From: Xylaria sp. FL1777
Taxonomy: Eukaryota; Ascomycota; Sordariomycetes; Xylariales; Xylariaceae
Direction of reading: 5' to 3'
Assembly: GCA_022578965.1 (NCBI GenBank)
Contig: MU400570.1
Coordinates: 62,001 to 126,000 of the forward strand
Length of the DNA stretch: 64,000 bases
The position numbers and the translations under genes are program-made. How positions within the stretch are numbered: position 1 is the stretch's first letter; the number at the start of each line of letters is the position of its first letter. The notes below the pieces were generated by a model. The model saw nothing but the letters and a program-made list of their open reading frames with translations. It did no database searches and had not been told where the DNA came from. Shown piece by piece: positions 35,577 to 45,711 of the stretch.

Positions 35577-36320
35577 GGCGGCTTCTTCGTCTTCGGGCTC
35601 TAGAGGCGTGTTTGGTCGTGGAAGGGCGGGCAGGACTTGCGATGTCGAAGAATGACCGGAACCGGTGATGAAAGCGCAGCTGTTTGGCACGAGTAATAAG
35701 CGATGCGCCAGGCAGTGGTCAGCCAATAAGGAGTGTTAATACAGTCCGATCGATATATACGCAGTCTCCTCAATGGTATCCGTGTTGTTTGGAGGCGGCA
35801 AGAGGTGTGCTTCTTGTGATGAAGCCTAACAAATAGATATCAAATACCTACTTCACCTGGGTGTTCGAGATTTGGCCCGGACTCAAAGTCCAAGGGCACG
35901 CGAGTTGATGTTGAATTCAACGTTTAGCCTAGCGCGTTATAGTGGGCTGGTCCCCTGCAAGAAACAACACACCGGCATACCTAAGTATCTATGTATCTCC
36001 TTGCAAGCAGGTACTTTTACTACAGCACCTACCGTTGTATACCTCTAACTTAGAGTCCGGCTAGGTATTCTATCCACTCCAGTAAGGAGGGAAAGTACCT
36101 ACGTGGGTAGGTAGATGTGGGGAAACTTCGGATGTTTTTTTGTCCAGCACTCACCCATCCCCAAGGTCACAGACTACAGGGAGGTAGCAATAAGACTACG
36201 TACCTACCTCATAGTTAAATTCTACGACATAAGACGTGGTGACCAAGTGAAGGTCAGTGGTGAGAAGAAAAATATATTCTTCCTTCCCCTTCACTAATAT
36301 TTACCCCCACAATCGTAATC
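35577..36320. promoter_or_regulatory. Shared divergent promoter RPB4 / TRS23
   Basis: 744 bp between divergent starts. TACCTA/TAGGTA motifs occur at about 35980-36030 and 36095-36113. No other signal identified. Confidence 0.45.
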
Positions 36321-36949
36321 ATGTATGTTGCCATGACATCTTCAATATACTTGAGTATCAGCTAACATTAGTATTCAAAAGGGGAATCTTAGCTCTTATT
36401 GTCATTAACAAGGCCGGGGGTCTCATCTACAACCGCACCTTTGGAGATGGCCTAAATCAACTCAATACAAATGACTATTTGGTCCTGGCTGGAACTTTTC
36501 ATGGGTGAGTTATAAGAGTCTCAGTCAGTCTGGGGTCTTGGGGGACCTAGGGCGTTATGCTGTCACTTGATCATCGACAATTAATTCACGTCACTTTCAG
36601 AGTCCACGCTATCACCACCCGCTTAAGTCCAGTCAAGCAACAGCAGCAGCAGGCTGCTTCAACTGGCACAGACAGCATACTCAATCGCCCTGACCCGCCT
36701 TCTGGTCTTGAGGTGCTTGAATCCGAAAACTTCCGACTTCAATGTTTCAATACTTTGACGGGCACCAAGTTCCTGCTCTTCACCGACACTCTCCAGACCA
36801 ACGTGGATATTGCCATGCGGAAAGTATATGATCTTTATGCCGACTATGTCACCAAAAACCCATTTTACCAACTTGAGATGCCTATACGGTGCGATACCTT
36901 CGATAGGAAGCTCAATTCCTACATCAGAGAGATTAACACTGCTCGGTGA
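36321..36949 (+). CDS. TRS23: TRAPP subunit Trs23 (sybindin-like, TRAPPC4)
   Basis: Spliced model join(36321..36322, 36382..36504, 36601..36949), 157 aa. The start codon appears to be split: AT at the end of exon 1, G at the start of exon 2. The 59-nt intron has a canonical GTATGT donor, a GCTAAC branch site and AAAG acceptor. The product begins [20 protein letters not shown], the expected start of a sybindin/longin fold. It continues with [20 protein letters not shown], a polyglutamine-rich loop, then [20 protein letters not shown], the signature of Trs23, and ends with [16 protein letters not shown]. Trs23 is in the core of TRAPP complexes that activate Ypt1/Rab1 in ER-Golgi transport. Without splicing, the ATG at 36321 runs into a stop after 14 codons. 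Confidence 0.9.
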
Positions 36950-37257
36950 CGGATCTTATGATGGGCTTCCGCTTCCTAGCATATGTCCTAGGGAGGATTG
37001 AGTACAAGGCGTGAGTATGAGGCACGAGCTATAAATCAGAGCTTTTTGCATGGCATGGTGTTTAGGAGTTTGATCGTCTTTTTAGCAATGGAAAGGCGAC
37101 TAGTTTGTTCTATCAATAATCAAGAAATAGCTATGTTGCCTTGGCCCTAGGATAAATATTATCTCTAAGCCTAGCATTCGACGTTCCCTATCTAGTAGTG
37201 TACACTCCTAACTCCAAGGGTTATTCCCTTAATGTTTGACAGGCGAAGCCAATGCAA
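36950..37257. terminator. Short convergent 3' region TRS23 / RPN10
   Basis: 308 bp shared by the 3' ends of two converging genes. No specific signal identified. Confidence 0.4.
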
Positions 37258-38221
37258 TTATGATGTGTCCATCTTGTCACCACTGTCCTTGTCCTTTTTA
37301 TCTGGAGATCCGCTGCCACTTGGCTCGCCTCGCTCGTTTAACAAAGGCTGATTCTCGCCCTCTTCCTTAATGTCTTCGAGATTCGACTTGCTCTTAGCAG
37401 CCTCTTCTTCCTGAGCGGCTTTGGCCTGTCGGGCATTCTCCTCTTCCATACTCATACGTAGAGCGAGCGCCAATTCCGGATCAGCGCTTGGGTCGAAGTC
37501 GAAACCACCAAAGTCACCACCACCCTCGGCCATACCACCACCACCGGAACCACCCGCTGCTCCCTCGCCGAGCAGAATAGGCGTAGGAAGAAGCTGGTCG
37601 CTGAGAAGTTTGCCGCTTGGAGGGATGACGACGAGGTGAGAGTTGTCATTTCCCTTAACAACGTTATTGAAGGCTTCCAGTTTCTTCTGTACATCGTCAT
37701 CGTCCAGGTCGCCGAACAAGATGAAGTCAATATCGATGTTGCCCTTTTTCATCTTCTTCGCCAGAGAAACGAGTTTCTTTTCGTCGTCGGCCACCGGCGA
37801 GCAGACAAATACAATGATGCGTTGACGTTGCGACTTATTCTGTCGATGCTTCAGGGCAAGCTATTACATGAACACCGATGTTAGCTAACCCTCGCCTATT
37901 GCGGGAAACTTGCTGGGGGTGGAGTCATACACTGGCGATTTGGATTCCTGTGGCAAGATGCGAAGAGCCTGATATCTTTTTCTTGGTGCGATGCAGACCT
38001 TCCAGCAACTTTCCTCGTTCTGTTGTCAATGTTGAGAGGACCTCGGGTCCTTTGCCACCCATGCTCATCAGACCAACAGACGACTCGGGGTTTCCCTGTG
38101 TCACACTATCGAATATAATATTTATGGCATCAACTTGAGCGTCGAAGCGAGACGGCGTATAGTCTCCGTTTCGACTGCTCTCTGAGTTGTCCACTACCAG
38201 CATGACAGCCTGGAGCGGCAT
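37258..38221 (-). CDS. RPN10: 26S proteasome ubiquitin receptor Rpn10
   Basis: Spliced model complement(join(37258..37860, 37931..38221)), 297 aa. Exon 1 is a von Willebrand A domain: AVMLVVDNSESSRNGDYTPS with the DxSxS-type site, VGLMSMGGKGPEVLSTLT and SSHLATGIQIAS. Exon 2 continues with LALKHRQNKSQRQRIIVFVC and DIDFILFGDLDDDD. A Gly-rich linker leads to one ubiquitin-interacting motif, DPELALALRMSMEEE, with the conserved LALALRxS core. A charged Glu/Lys/Ser tail follows (DKKDKDSGDKMDTS). Rpn10 sits between the lid and base of the 19S particle and captures ubiquitinated substrates. Only one UIM is visible, as in yeast. It diverges from NBL1 with 626 bp between start codons. Confidence 0.96.
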
Positions 38222-38847
38222 CTTGACAAATATGGGTCGGGCGTATCGGGGTGTGGTAGATGGACGGTGAGGTAGTTCTGGATGGTAGGTGCAAAAGAGC
38301 AGAAAAAAGGAGAGTGTGGTAGGCCGGTACAATGTGGTTTCTCGATCGACTGCTGGCGCGGGTAGCAGCACCACTGGAAGGCAGTCGTCGCTAAGATATG
38401 GTTAGGGAAGGGCGAGGCTGGGATTAGCTGTGTGATAGAGGACCTTGGAAGCTTTGTAAACGTCAGGTCAGTGCAGCCTTGAGCTCGCTGCAAGGCACCT
38501 GGGTACGTACCTACTGCGTAGGTATCCTGTACTAGTCTGTGCGGGTAGACATTTGCACCTAACCTTAAGGAGGTGCTTTTTGTGGGTCTCAATGGATGCA
38601 TGGTAAAATAGATATGTTCCTATGTTCCGCGTTTGGTTGGATGCCAGGAACCGGGGTAGCTCTTAAATGTAAACAAGAACACTTTAGTCCAGACCTAGAC
38701 ACGACTATCCAGCACGTCAACCCTGCGCGCATCGCTTGAAATTGAGATTACTGCTCAATTCCAGAACACCATTCCCACGGACTCATCACCTACGAACACG
38801 AATATCAAGCAAACTATACACCACTCGGTTTAATAAAATTGCACATC
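38222..38847. promoter_or_regulatory. Shared divergent promoter RPN10 / NBL1
   Basis: 626 bp between divergent starts. A GGTACGTACCTACTGCGTAG region with TACC motifs lies near 38500-38525. No proteasome-type PACE element (GGTGGCAAA) is present in this interval. Confidence 0.45.
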
Positions 38848-39998
38848 ATGGCTCCTGTACGACCAACAAAACGCAAATCTCCATCGTTACCAAGTACCTC
38901 TCCGCGGAGAAGTCCCATCCTCAAGAAGCGCAAGATAGGAATCACGCTTGCTCAGAAGCAAGCATTGATTGATAACCTCCAGCTTGAAAGTACGTATCAC
39001 GTAGGGGGTTTCTCTCCCGAGGATAACATTTAACAATGGAAACAGTTACCGAACGCGCACGGCGGCTGAGAGCTCAGTACAATATACAAGCACAACAGCT
39101 GCGGTCACGCGTGGAAATGCGCGTCAACCGTATTCCGACGACATTACGAAGACTCAAGATGCACGAGCTCCCCAAAAAACCAGGTCATTCACATCATCTT
39201 CGGCCCGCAACCAGGTTTCAGTACGTAGCCAAGCCTCCACCGGTCCCCGCGAAAGATGGAACTTCGCCCAAGCCTATCCCCCGAAAGCCACTCCCCCCGG
39301 CCAGCTCGACTCGCGGGCATAAGCGGTTGAGGTGCGCTTTGCAATATGATCTTTGCGCATATAGGCTAACAGCATGTAGCACCGAGATTTCTGGCGCGGA
39401 TAAAGAGAACCAAGGTGAGGCTATAGATAACCCTAAGAAGAGACTACGAGGGGCGCCTATCCTCCCGAAGGCGCCGATCTCAACTTCACAAGTCCTATCT
39501 CCGACGTCCTCGAACACCCGCGTTCTACCCAGAGACCGACCAGCTTCGCCTATAAAGTCAATGATCAGCCGACCTCCATCACCAATGAAAGCCCCACCGA
39601 CCAAACCTTCAAATCTCCTTTCAAGTATAGTAGAGAAAGCTAAAGCCACGCGGCCAGCAACTGCAAGAAAAGCCACAGCCTCATCAACGGCAAGTTCTAG
39701 CGCTGGAACTACCGCGACGACAGCGACCGGCCGCACACGGAGAGCGGCAGGGCCGCCGCCATCTACTACTGTAACTCGGGGCAAAAGGAAGGCTAGTGTG
39801 ACCAGCGAATCAAGCGAGGGAAGCACGGCAACCGTGGTTAAGAAGACAGCGGCTACTTCGAGGACCACAAGGACGGCCCCTGCGGCCAAACGGACAGTGA
39901 TGAACACGATCAAGTCCGCCGCAACCAAGAAAGCCCCGGCTGCAAAGACAGCTCCGGCAGCACCAACAACAGGGAGGACGTTAAGGAAACGGGCTTAG
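38848..39998 (+). CDS. NBL1: Borealin-like chromosomal passenger subunit (Nbl1 N-domain)
   Basis: Model join(38848..38989, 39046..39331, 39380..39998), 348 aa; if the 48-nt second intron is kept it is 364 aa. The N-terminus carries the Nbl1/borealin domain across the first splice: KIGITLAQKQALIDNLQLE joined to ITERARRLRAQYNIQAQQLR and MRVNRIPTTLRRLKMHEL. This helix bundles with Bir1/survivin and Sli15/INCENP in the chromosomal passenger complex that targets Aurora kinase to centromeres. The rest is basic, rich in Ala, Thr, Lys and Pro (KKTAATSRTTRTAPAAKRTV), suitable for DNA or microtubule contact. The second intron is preferred as spliced because of a GCTAAC branch point, giving HKRLSTEISGADKEN. 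Yeast Nbl1 is much shorter; long forms are usual in filamentous fungi. Confidence 0.85.
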
Positions 39999-40179
39999 AG
40001 AGTAAATAATGGGTTGCATTTATACGGAAAGGTTTTGGCGCACGGTGTTCGGATACGATCACGGGGGTTCAAGTCGCCTAGATGGCATGATACTGGATTG
40101 GGGATTAAGAATTATCGTTTTTGCATTGATCGAATATCCTGATGATCCCAGCGTGACTAAATTTATAGTCGAGAATGAA

Positions 40180-41010
40180 TCACGATGATGATTTCTTCTT
40201 CTTGTCGTCTACTAATTCAATGTTGTCCTCCGGTATCTCCTTATACTTTTCAAGAAGGAACTCCTCAATCTCATCGCTCACGTCCCCCTGGACCACAATC
40301 TCCTCGCCGCCGCTGGGCACCTTGGTCACGGAGGACCCCGTGGCGAACTTCTTGCCGAACTCCTTGGCGACCTTCTTCAGGTCGAGGCCGAAGGCCTCCA
40401 GGCCCGACACGGCGGTGACGAACTTCCTCTTGTTCCGCTCGACGCGCTTTATCGTGATGACGCTGTTGGCTATCTTGTCGGCCTGCTTCTGCTCGGCCTT
40501 CTCGGCCTGCGCCGCCTTCTTCTGCGCGTCCTTCGCGGCCCGCTTCTGCGCCTCGACGGATAACGATGCCGTGGCTGCTTCTAGCGCTTCTATACATTCC
40601 CCCAATGGTTGGTTGGTCCAGTTAGCTCTCACGTCCCTATTCGCATCTCGACGATCTATGTCGGTGTTCGTCGCGATGGGGGGAAAAACGCGTACCAGGT
40701 GACCATATCTTCTCGTACATGGCAGGGTGTGCTTTCTGCAGCCAATCCTGGCATTTCTTCACCGTACCGCCGTATTCGCAGTACTACTTGCTCAGATTAG
40801 TTCGTGTTGTGTTCGCTGGTCGGGAGGTTTCGACAGCGGCGAGGAAACTCGTACCTCTGGGGGCAGCGTGCAAACTGGACCGATGTCGTGTATTAGTATA
40901 GCTTCGGAGCAAAGAGACAGACATGTTAGCTAGCTAGACTTACCACCGCAATAGGTGACATGGCGACTCTGGGGCTCACTCGGGGCTTCTGGTTGCTCGG
41001 TATCTGCCAT
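40180..41010 (-). CDS. TMA22: Translation machinery-associated protein Tma22 (DENR homologue)
   Basis: Spliced model complement(join(40180..40589, 40696..40783, 40855..40874, 40944..41010)), 194 aa, with a 20-nt exon 2. The spliced N-terminus gives HVTYCGVCTLPPEYCEYGG and KKCQDWLQKAHPAMYEKIWS, the zinc-ribbon-like DENR domain with its cysteines spread over three exons. The last exon holds a SUI1 domain: NSVITIKRVERNKRKFVTAV, LDLKKVAKEFGKKFATGSSV and PSGGEEIVVQGDVSDEIEEF. With Tma20 (MCT-1) it recycles 40S subunits and supports reinitiation. Exon borders were set to restore VCTLPPEYCEYGG and WSPEALEAATASLS, both conserved. It converges with NBL1 (stops 182 bp apart). Confidence 0.95.
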
Positions 41011-42801
41011 GGCCCAATTGATTGTGTATATAGGATCCTATGAAATGGGGTTGTTATAGTCGTGTTCGCGTTCGCGGTTGCATTAGTATTGGTAGACTAT
41101 GGCGATGTCGGTGGGCCAATTTTTTGCCTGCCTGTTCCAAGGTGGCAATGAAGAGATGGCGGGGTCATTGACGATGGTGGGGTAGGTTATTCGATGCACC
41201 GCGTGTTCAAGGCACGATGCGGAGGATAGGAGTTGACCCACATCTTGCTCTATATCTCCTACGGTATATATCAGGTAGGTACTAGGCTGGTATTAAGTTG
41301 CTATCCAGTGCCTGTAAGTACCTATCTATGAACATATCTAGACTACATATATATATGTACGCATATGTTCTTATCGATTGAATAAAAGCTATCCCATTTT
41401 CTACACGTTTATTGGGGCCTCATTCGAACATCTACTGTACCTGTCTCTAGCATGCACTTTGGAAATGCTGAGTGGCGCCAAAATGCATTTTATACTATCG
41501 CCATCGTTGCAATGCATATTGCTTAGAGGTTTACTGCAGCTTATCCTCGATCTAGAAGCATGATAGGTAGGTCTCATATACCTAATTAGGCGGCGCCCCC
41601 TCCAAATGACACGTCCCCCGCGTTCTTTGTTCAACTCATCACATCACCTCACTTATCACCTCTCTTCGGCTTCGTCGGTCGAAATGGGTGTTGCTACGCG
41701 CTTTGCAACCACCGCACGTGGAATTGGGTTGTCATGCCTTGCGTACATAGCCTCAAGAACTGTTGTTTCTAGTCTAGTAGTCTATGCTATGACATGGGTA
41801 TACCGACTGGGTAGATGATAACCTGGTTGCAGCTGGAGTAACAGTTGCACAGCGAGCCGCCGGCGAAGCGCGCTGTTTCTCCCAGGCCGCCACCGCGACC
41901 ACCTCCACAGACCCGCGCCAGCACAGTCAATAGTGTACTGAGTATAGGGAACAGCAAAGGGAACAGCAAACCGGCTATGACGTACCCTTCGCAGACAGTT
42001 CCGGTGGTGTGCAGTGTCCATGTTCTCGAGTCTGCTCATCGCGAGCATCGCGTGCCCAATCATGGATTATCGTGCTTATTGTCACGGAGCGACGTTGGGC
42101 TATTAAGCGCCCGATCCAGCGCAGCTCGTCTCTATTGGCTTGGAAACATGCACTTGGCTCCCAATCATCCACCACCCTCGCTCTCCACCGCTCTGCGCTA
42201 GCCTCGTGATTGGCCGTGCTGACATGGTTCTAAAGATAACCCTCCAGACCGACCGCCAGGCCCGGCGTGATTGGGTTGTGCTCTCGGTGGTCTACCCGAT
42301 CTCATCGTAGGCTAGCGACTGTCAGCGACACCGCGAGTCTGCTTCTCCCATGGTTTTCATGGGTTTTCACGCCCTCATGCCCGAATCGGGTTCGCGCCAG
42401 TGTGCGTTCTGGGCAATCCTGCAGTCGTAATGCAAGGTTATGTGCGTTCTGTGTGACTCCGCCTATCCTGGCGACGTTGAAGCGCCTGGTCATTTCTTCG
42501 TAGAATGTTCCTACCACCGTAGCCGCTTGAGGTTCACAGCCCCGGGGAATAAAACTACTCGTACCCAAGCGCCCGGTAGGTCGGTTTCCTTCTATTCTCC
42601 TTTCTTCAAGCTTCCTTTAGGTTGCCTCAATTTCTATTTCGCTTCGTTGACCGAAGCATTCCAGTCGTTGGGGACTTGTTTTCTATGTCCCTTACTTTCT
42701 AATGACGCTGGACGTCCTCTTCGTTGCTGATTCCGGATTTTTCTTATTGTTATAACGCTATCTTTTTCTTTATTGGATTTCCACCATATACACCAAACAA
42801 A
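41011..42801. other. Intergenic upstream of TMA22 and of the methyltransferase gene
   Basis: 1.8 kb between divergent starts. From about 41850 to 42560 the DNA is more GC-rich with broken open frames. One frame near 42440-42520 has a C-x2-C...H-x4-C spacing (MCVLCDSAYPG...HFFVEC) reminiscent of the zinc motif near the end of non-LTR reverse transcriptases, so a decayed element is possible but unproven. Confidence 0.35.
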
Positions 42802-45711
42802 ATGTCCGAGTTACTTCTCTTGCCGTCGAGCACATATCAACCGCCGTCACCTTCGCTGGCTCGAAGGCCGGGAAGGTCACTTAATACAATAATGGAAGAG
42901 CCTGAAGATTCACAACGAAGGCGGACTTTGCAGAGCCAACGCAGAGTTCAGGCTCGCCCGTCAAATGATAAGATAGTACAATGGCTATCACCCCATAGTG
43001 ATCACTTCCCCACGCCGCGCGGTTTTCACTTCATGTCAGCACCCATACTACCCGATTCTCCCTCGACGGCATCCTTTGATGAGAGTACTTCACCGTCGAC
43101 ATCCTCGAATCCGTGGAACCGGGCTAGTGTTAGTACTGATGTCACGGAGTTCGATGATATATACAACATATCAGATGACGAAGAGTCCCGACAAAAGATG
43201 ACAAGAACTTCGTCACAGAAGCGTACTGCTTCTGTAAAGCACTCGAGGACAGGATCTTCTTCATCTCATCGTGGACTTCCACCTTTAGTGATCCCAGCTC
43301 AGCAAGATTCCAATCTAGAAAGCTGGTCCGGAAGATCAGATGTGAAGAAACTGACCACCCCCATACCGCCAACACCACCCTCCAAAGTTGAGATGTCTCC
43401 AGCAGTGATATCTTTCCTAAAATCTCAGCAAGCTCAAGAAGTACCAACAATATCAGCACCGCCTTCTTTAGATGGTAGCTTCACCTCCGATCAGTTGGCT
43501 GCCATGTCCGCGCCGGCAACGCCAATTATGGAATCAGACGAGGTTCCTCTGGGAGACTGGTCCGGTGTTCAACTACAACCAGCTGCTCTAGCAACATTAC
43601 AGGCTTTATCTGGAGAGGATGCCGACGTGGAATATCAATCTGAGCAGGTCATTGAACTCCCGGAGGAGAGATTACCCGAAATGACACAGCAAACTCGCCG
43701 ACTATTCACTGCTGCGCCCCGACAGTCTTTAAGGCTGACGACTGGGGAGCGACAACCACTAAGTGGACTGACAAGACTTGAAATTCCATCTCCAGGTGGC
43801 TTCTTTTCCGGGCTTTCGCCACGGGCAAGACACACTTGGCATATGCCTTCCAAGACTCCCGAAGATATTGCTCCCCCTACCTCGACTACTGCTGAACAGT
43901 TCTACCGCTGCCCATGGCTAGAGCCTGCTCCTCCGGTTCCGACACGACCAGTACTTTCTCCGCATCATTCGGCACCAGTTGAGCATGTTGTCGAAATCAG
44001 GGGCACTATGTCGGATGGTATGCCCACTGCCAGACCGATCATTGTTGAGCAGATTGTCGAAGCCAAAAACACTCTTCCGGAGGATCCCTTAACAGCACGA
44101 CGCATCGAACGGAGTCCCGTCTCGTCGCCCACATCGCCAAATGAGGACTTGGTAGCCACGGAGATCGTATCAGTATATGACTCGCAGTATGCTAAGAAGC
44201 AGCAATCGGCGGCTCTCGCCAACCTTGATCGTACGGAGCATTGGCTTATGGCACAGAAGGCTTATCTCCAAGGAGTTTATGTAGAGGAAGAGTCACGATC
44301 AGATTCCCCCTCGGAGAAAGAGACGATTGATATCAGTGTAAAGATTGAGCCGAAAGAATCAGAGGCAGAATCCCATGACTCCCCGGTCTCACAGAAAAAG
44401 AAGACCGTTCGATTCTCGGAAATCGTGGCTAAGACAGACGTTCCACGTACTCTTCCCTCTAAACTTGCATGCAGGGAATCCGCATATTACCGAGCCTTTC
44501 AGGACTCTATCATCCGATCTGGTCAACAAGATACCTTCGTTCACCGCCTCCCTCGATTCGAGGCTCTTCAGGCGCAACGCATTGCCTTGCGCGAGTCCCA
44601 TCGCAACCAGCTACTCGGCAAGTATCAATTGTCAGTATTGCCGCAATCAGCACGAAAGCGCATGAGCGCCAATGTCGTTCGTGGTGATGATGTGCTCGTT
44701 GATGACCCAGAGAAACTGAAGCGTGAGAAGGAGGATGAAGCGTCCGCCCAAATGGCTGCGGCCAACTGGCACGTAAGCGCAACCAAGGCTCTGAACAATG
44801 GACGGCTCCTTTCCGCTCCCATTGCTAAGGAACTCGCGAGACTTTCTCGCATTGGTGGTGCCCATAGCCGTGCACGCGTCCTCGACCTTGGTGGCCAGGC
44901 GACGTGTGATTGGGCCTGGCATTGTGCTATAACATACCCCAACACTAAAGTCTATACGGTGACCACCAAGGCAATCCGTCAGCTCTCAAACTGCAATATG
45001 CGTGGCCCGTCTAACCACCGACAGGTCGCTGTTGAACGACTTACACGACTACCCTTCCCCGATGCGCACTTTGACCTTGTGTCGGCCCGTGAGCTTCATT
45101 CTATCCTTAAATTTATTGGTGAGAACGGCGAAGATGAGTGGGAGAGCTGCCTAAGCGAAATAATGCGAGTACTCAAACCCGGCGGCTACCTCGACTTTTC
45201 AGTCATCGATTCAGATATCATGAACGCAGGCCCGCTGGGTCTCGCTAAGTCAGTTGAGTTCGGCTTCTCGCTCAAGACGCTAGGCTACGACCCGAACCCC
45301 ACCCGACTCTTTCTAGGGCGTCTAGGCAGGGTTGGATTTGAAGAGGTCCGCCGCGCTTGGATGTGCCTTCCTATGGGTCACACCAAGCTCCCGGCTGGAG
45401 AGAAGCCCCTCCCCATTGTGCGCGACAGCAATGGCGTCGAGAGGACACGCGAAATTGCGGCTATTCTCCAGGGCTCGACCGATGGTGCCGCCAGCATCGC
45501 TGGGCTTGCCGGAAGTTGGGCGTGGGAGCGCTGGCTCCTTCGCTGCGAGACGGAAAAGGTAGCGGGTGAGGGCCGGCTTTGGCTCGACGCCGCTGAGGTG
45601 GGAGAGGCGGGTAAGTGCCTCGAGGGTGTCCACGGCATCATCGAGGAAGGGAGAAGCTGTGGTGCAGGCTACAGAATGTTGAACGGTTTCGCGAGGAAGC
45701 CGAGGAACTGA
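42802..45711 (+). CDS. Large protein with disordered N-terminus and C-terminal SAM methyltransferase domain
   Basis: Intronless, 969 aa from the ATG at 42802 (MSELLLLPSSTYQPPSP); the open frame upstream starts at TTG. Residues 1-~520 are Ser/Pro/Thr/Glu-rich and look disordered. A middle basic/helical part (FEALQAQRIALRESHRNQLL) leads to a class I methyltransferase-like fold. Motif I is VLDLGGQATCDWAWHCAIT, followed by LPFPDAHFDLVSARELHSIL (post-I to II), EIMRVLKPGGYLDFSVID (motif III) and LGRLGRVGFEEVRRAWMCLP. Motif I lacks the usual GxGxG, having GGQATCDW, so SAM binding or activity may differ. Substrate is unknown. The large regulatory N-terminus suggests signalling or nuclear roles, but that is inference. 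Confidence 0.78.
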   Translation: MSELLLLPSSTYQPPSPSLARRPGRSLNTIMEEPEDSQRRRTLQSQRRVQARPSNDKIVQWLSPHSDHFPTPRGFHFMSAPILPDSPSTASFDESTSPSTSSNPWNRASVSTDVTEFDDIYNISDDEESRQKMTRTSSQKRTASVKHSRTGSSSSHRGLPPLVIPAQQDSNLESWSGRSDVKKLTTPIPPTPPSKVEMSPAVISFLKSQQAQEVPTISAPPSLDGSFTSDQLAAMSAPATPIMESDEVPLGDWSGVQLQPAALATLQALSGEDADVEYQSEQVIELPEERLPEMTQQTRRLFTAAPRQSLRLTTGERQPLSGLTRLEIPSPGGFFSGLSPRARHTWHMPSKTPEDIAPPTSTTAEQFYRCPWLEPAPPVPTRPVLSPHHSAPVEHVVEIRGTMSDGMPTARPIIVEQIVEAKNTLPEDPLTARRIERSPVSSPTSPNEDLVATEIVSVYDSQYAKKQQSAALANLDRTEHWLMAQKAYLQGVYVEEESRSDSPSEKETIDISVKIEPKESEAESHDSPVSQKKKTVRFSEIVAKTDVPRTLPSKLACRESAYYRAFQDSIIRSGQQDTFVHRLPRFEALQAQRIALRESHRNQLLGKYQLSVLPQSARKRMSANVVRGDDVLVDDPEKLKREKEDEASAQMAAANWHVSATKALNNGRLLSAPIAKELARLSRIGGAHSRARVLDLGGQATCDWAWHCAITYPNTKVYTVTTKAIRQLSNCNMRGPSNHRQVAVERLTRLPFPDAHFDLVSARELHSILKFIGENGEDEWESCLSEIMRVLKPGGYLDFSVIDSDIMNAGPLGLAKSVEFGFSLKTLGYDPNPTRLFLGRLGRVGFEEVRRAWMCLPMGHTKLPAGEKPLPIVRDSNGVERTREIAAILQGSTDGAASIAGLAGSWAWERWLLRCETEKVAGEGRLWLDAAEVGEAGKCLEGVHGIIEEGRSCGAGYRMLNGFARKPRN

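Noticed and set aside
38051..38059. PACE-like GGTGGCAAA (minus strand) near RPN10
   Set aside because: It is inside the RPN10 coding exon, not the promoter, and the Rpn4-PACE system is typical of Saccharomycotina rather than filamentous fungi.
39218..39928. 236-codon minus-strand frame opposite the borealin gene
   Set aside because: Shadow frame produced by Ala/Thr-rich codons on the plus strand.
40060..40080. GGGTTCAAGTCGCC resembling a tRNA B box
   Set aside because: No A box or cloverleaf upstream; it lies in the 3' gap between two converging genes.
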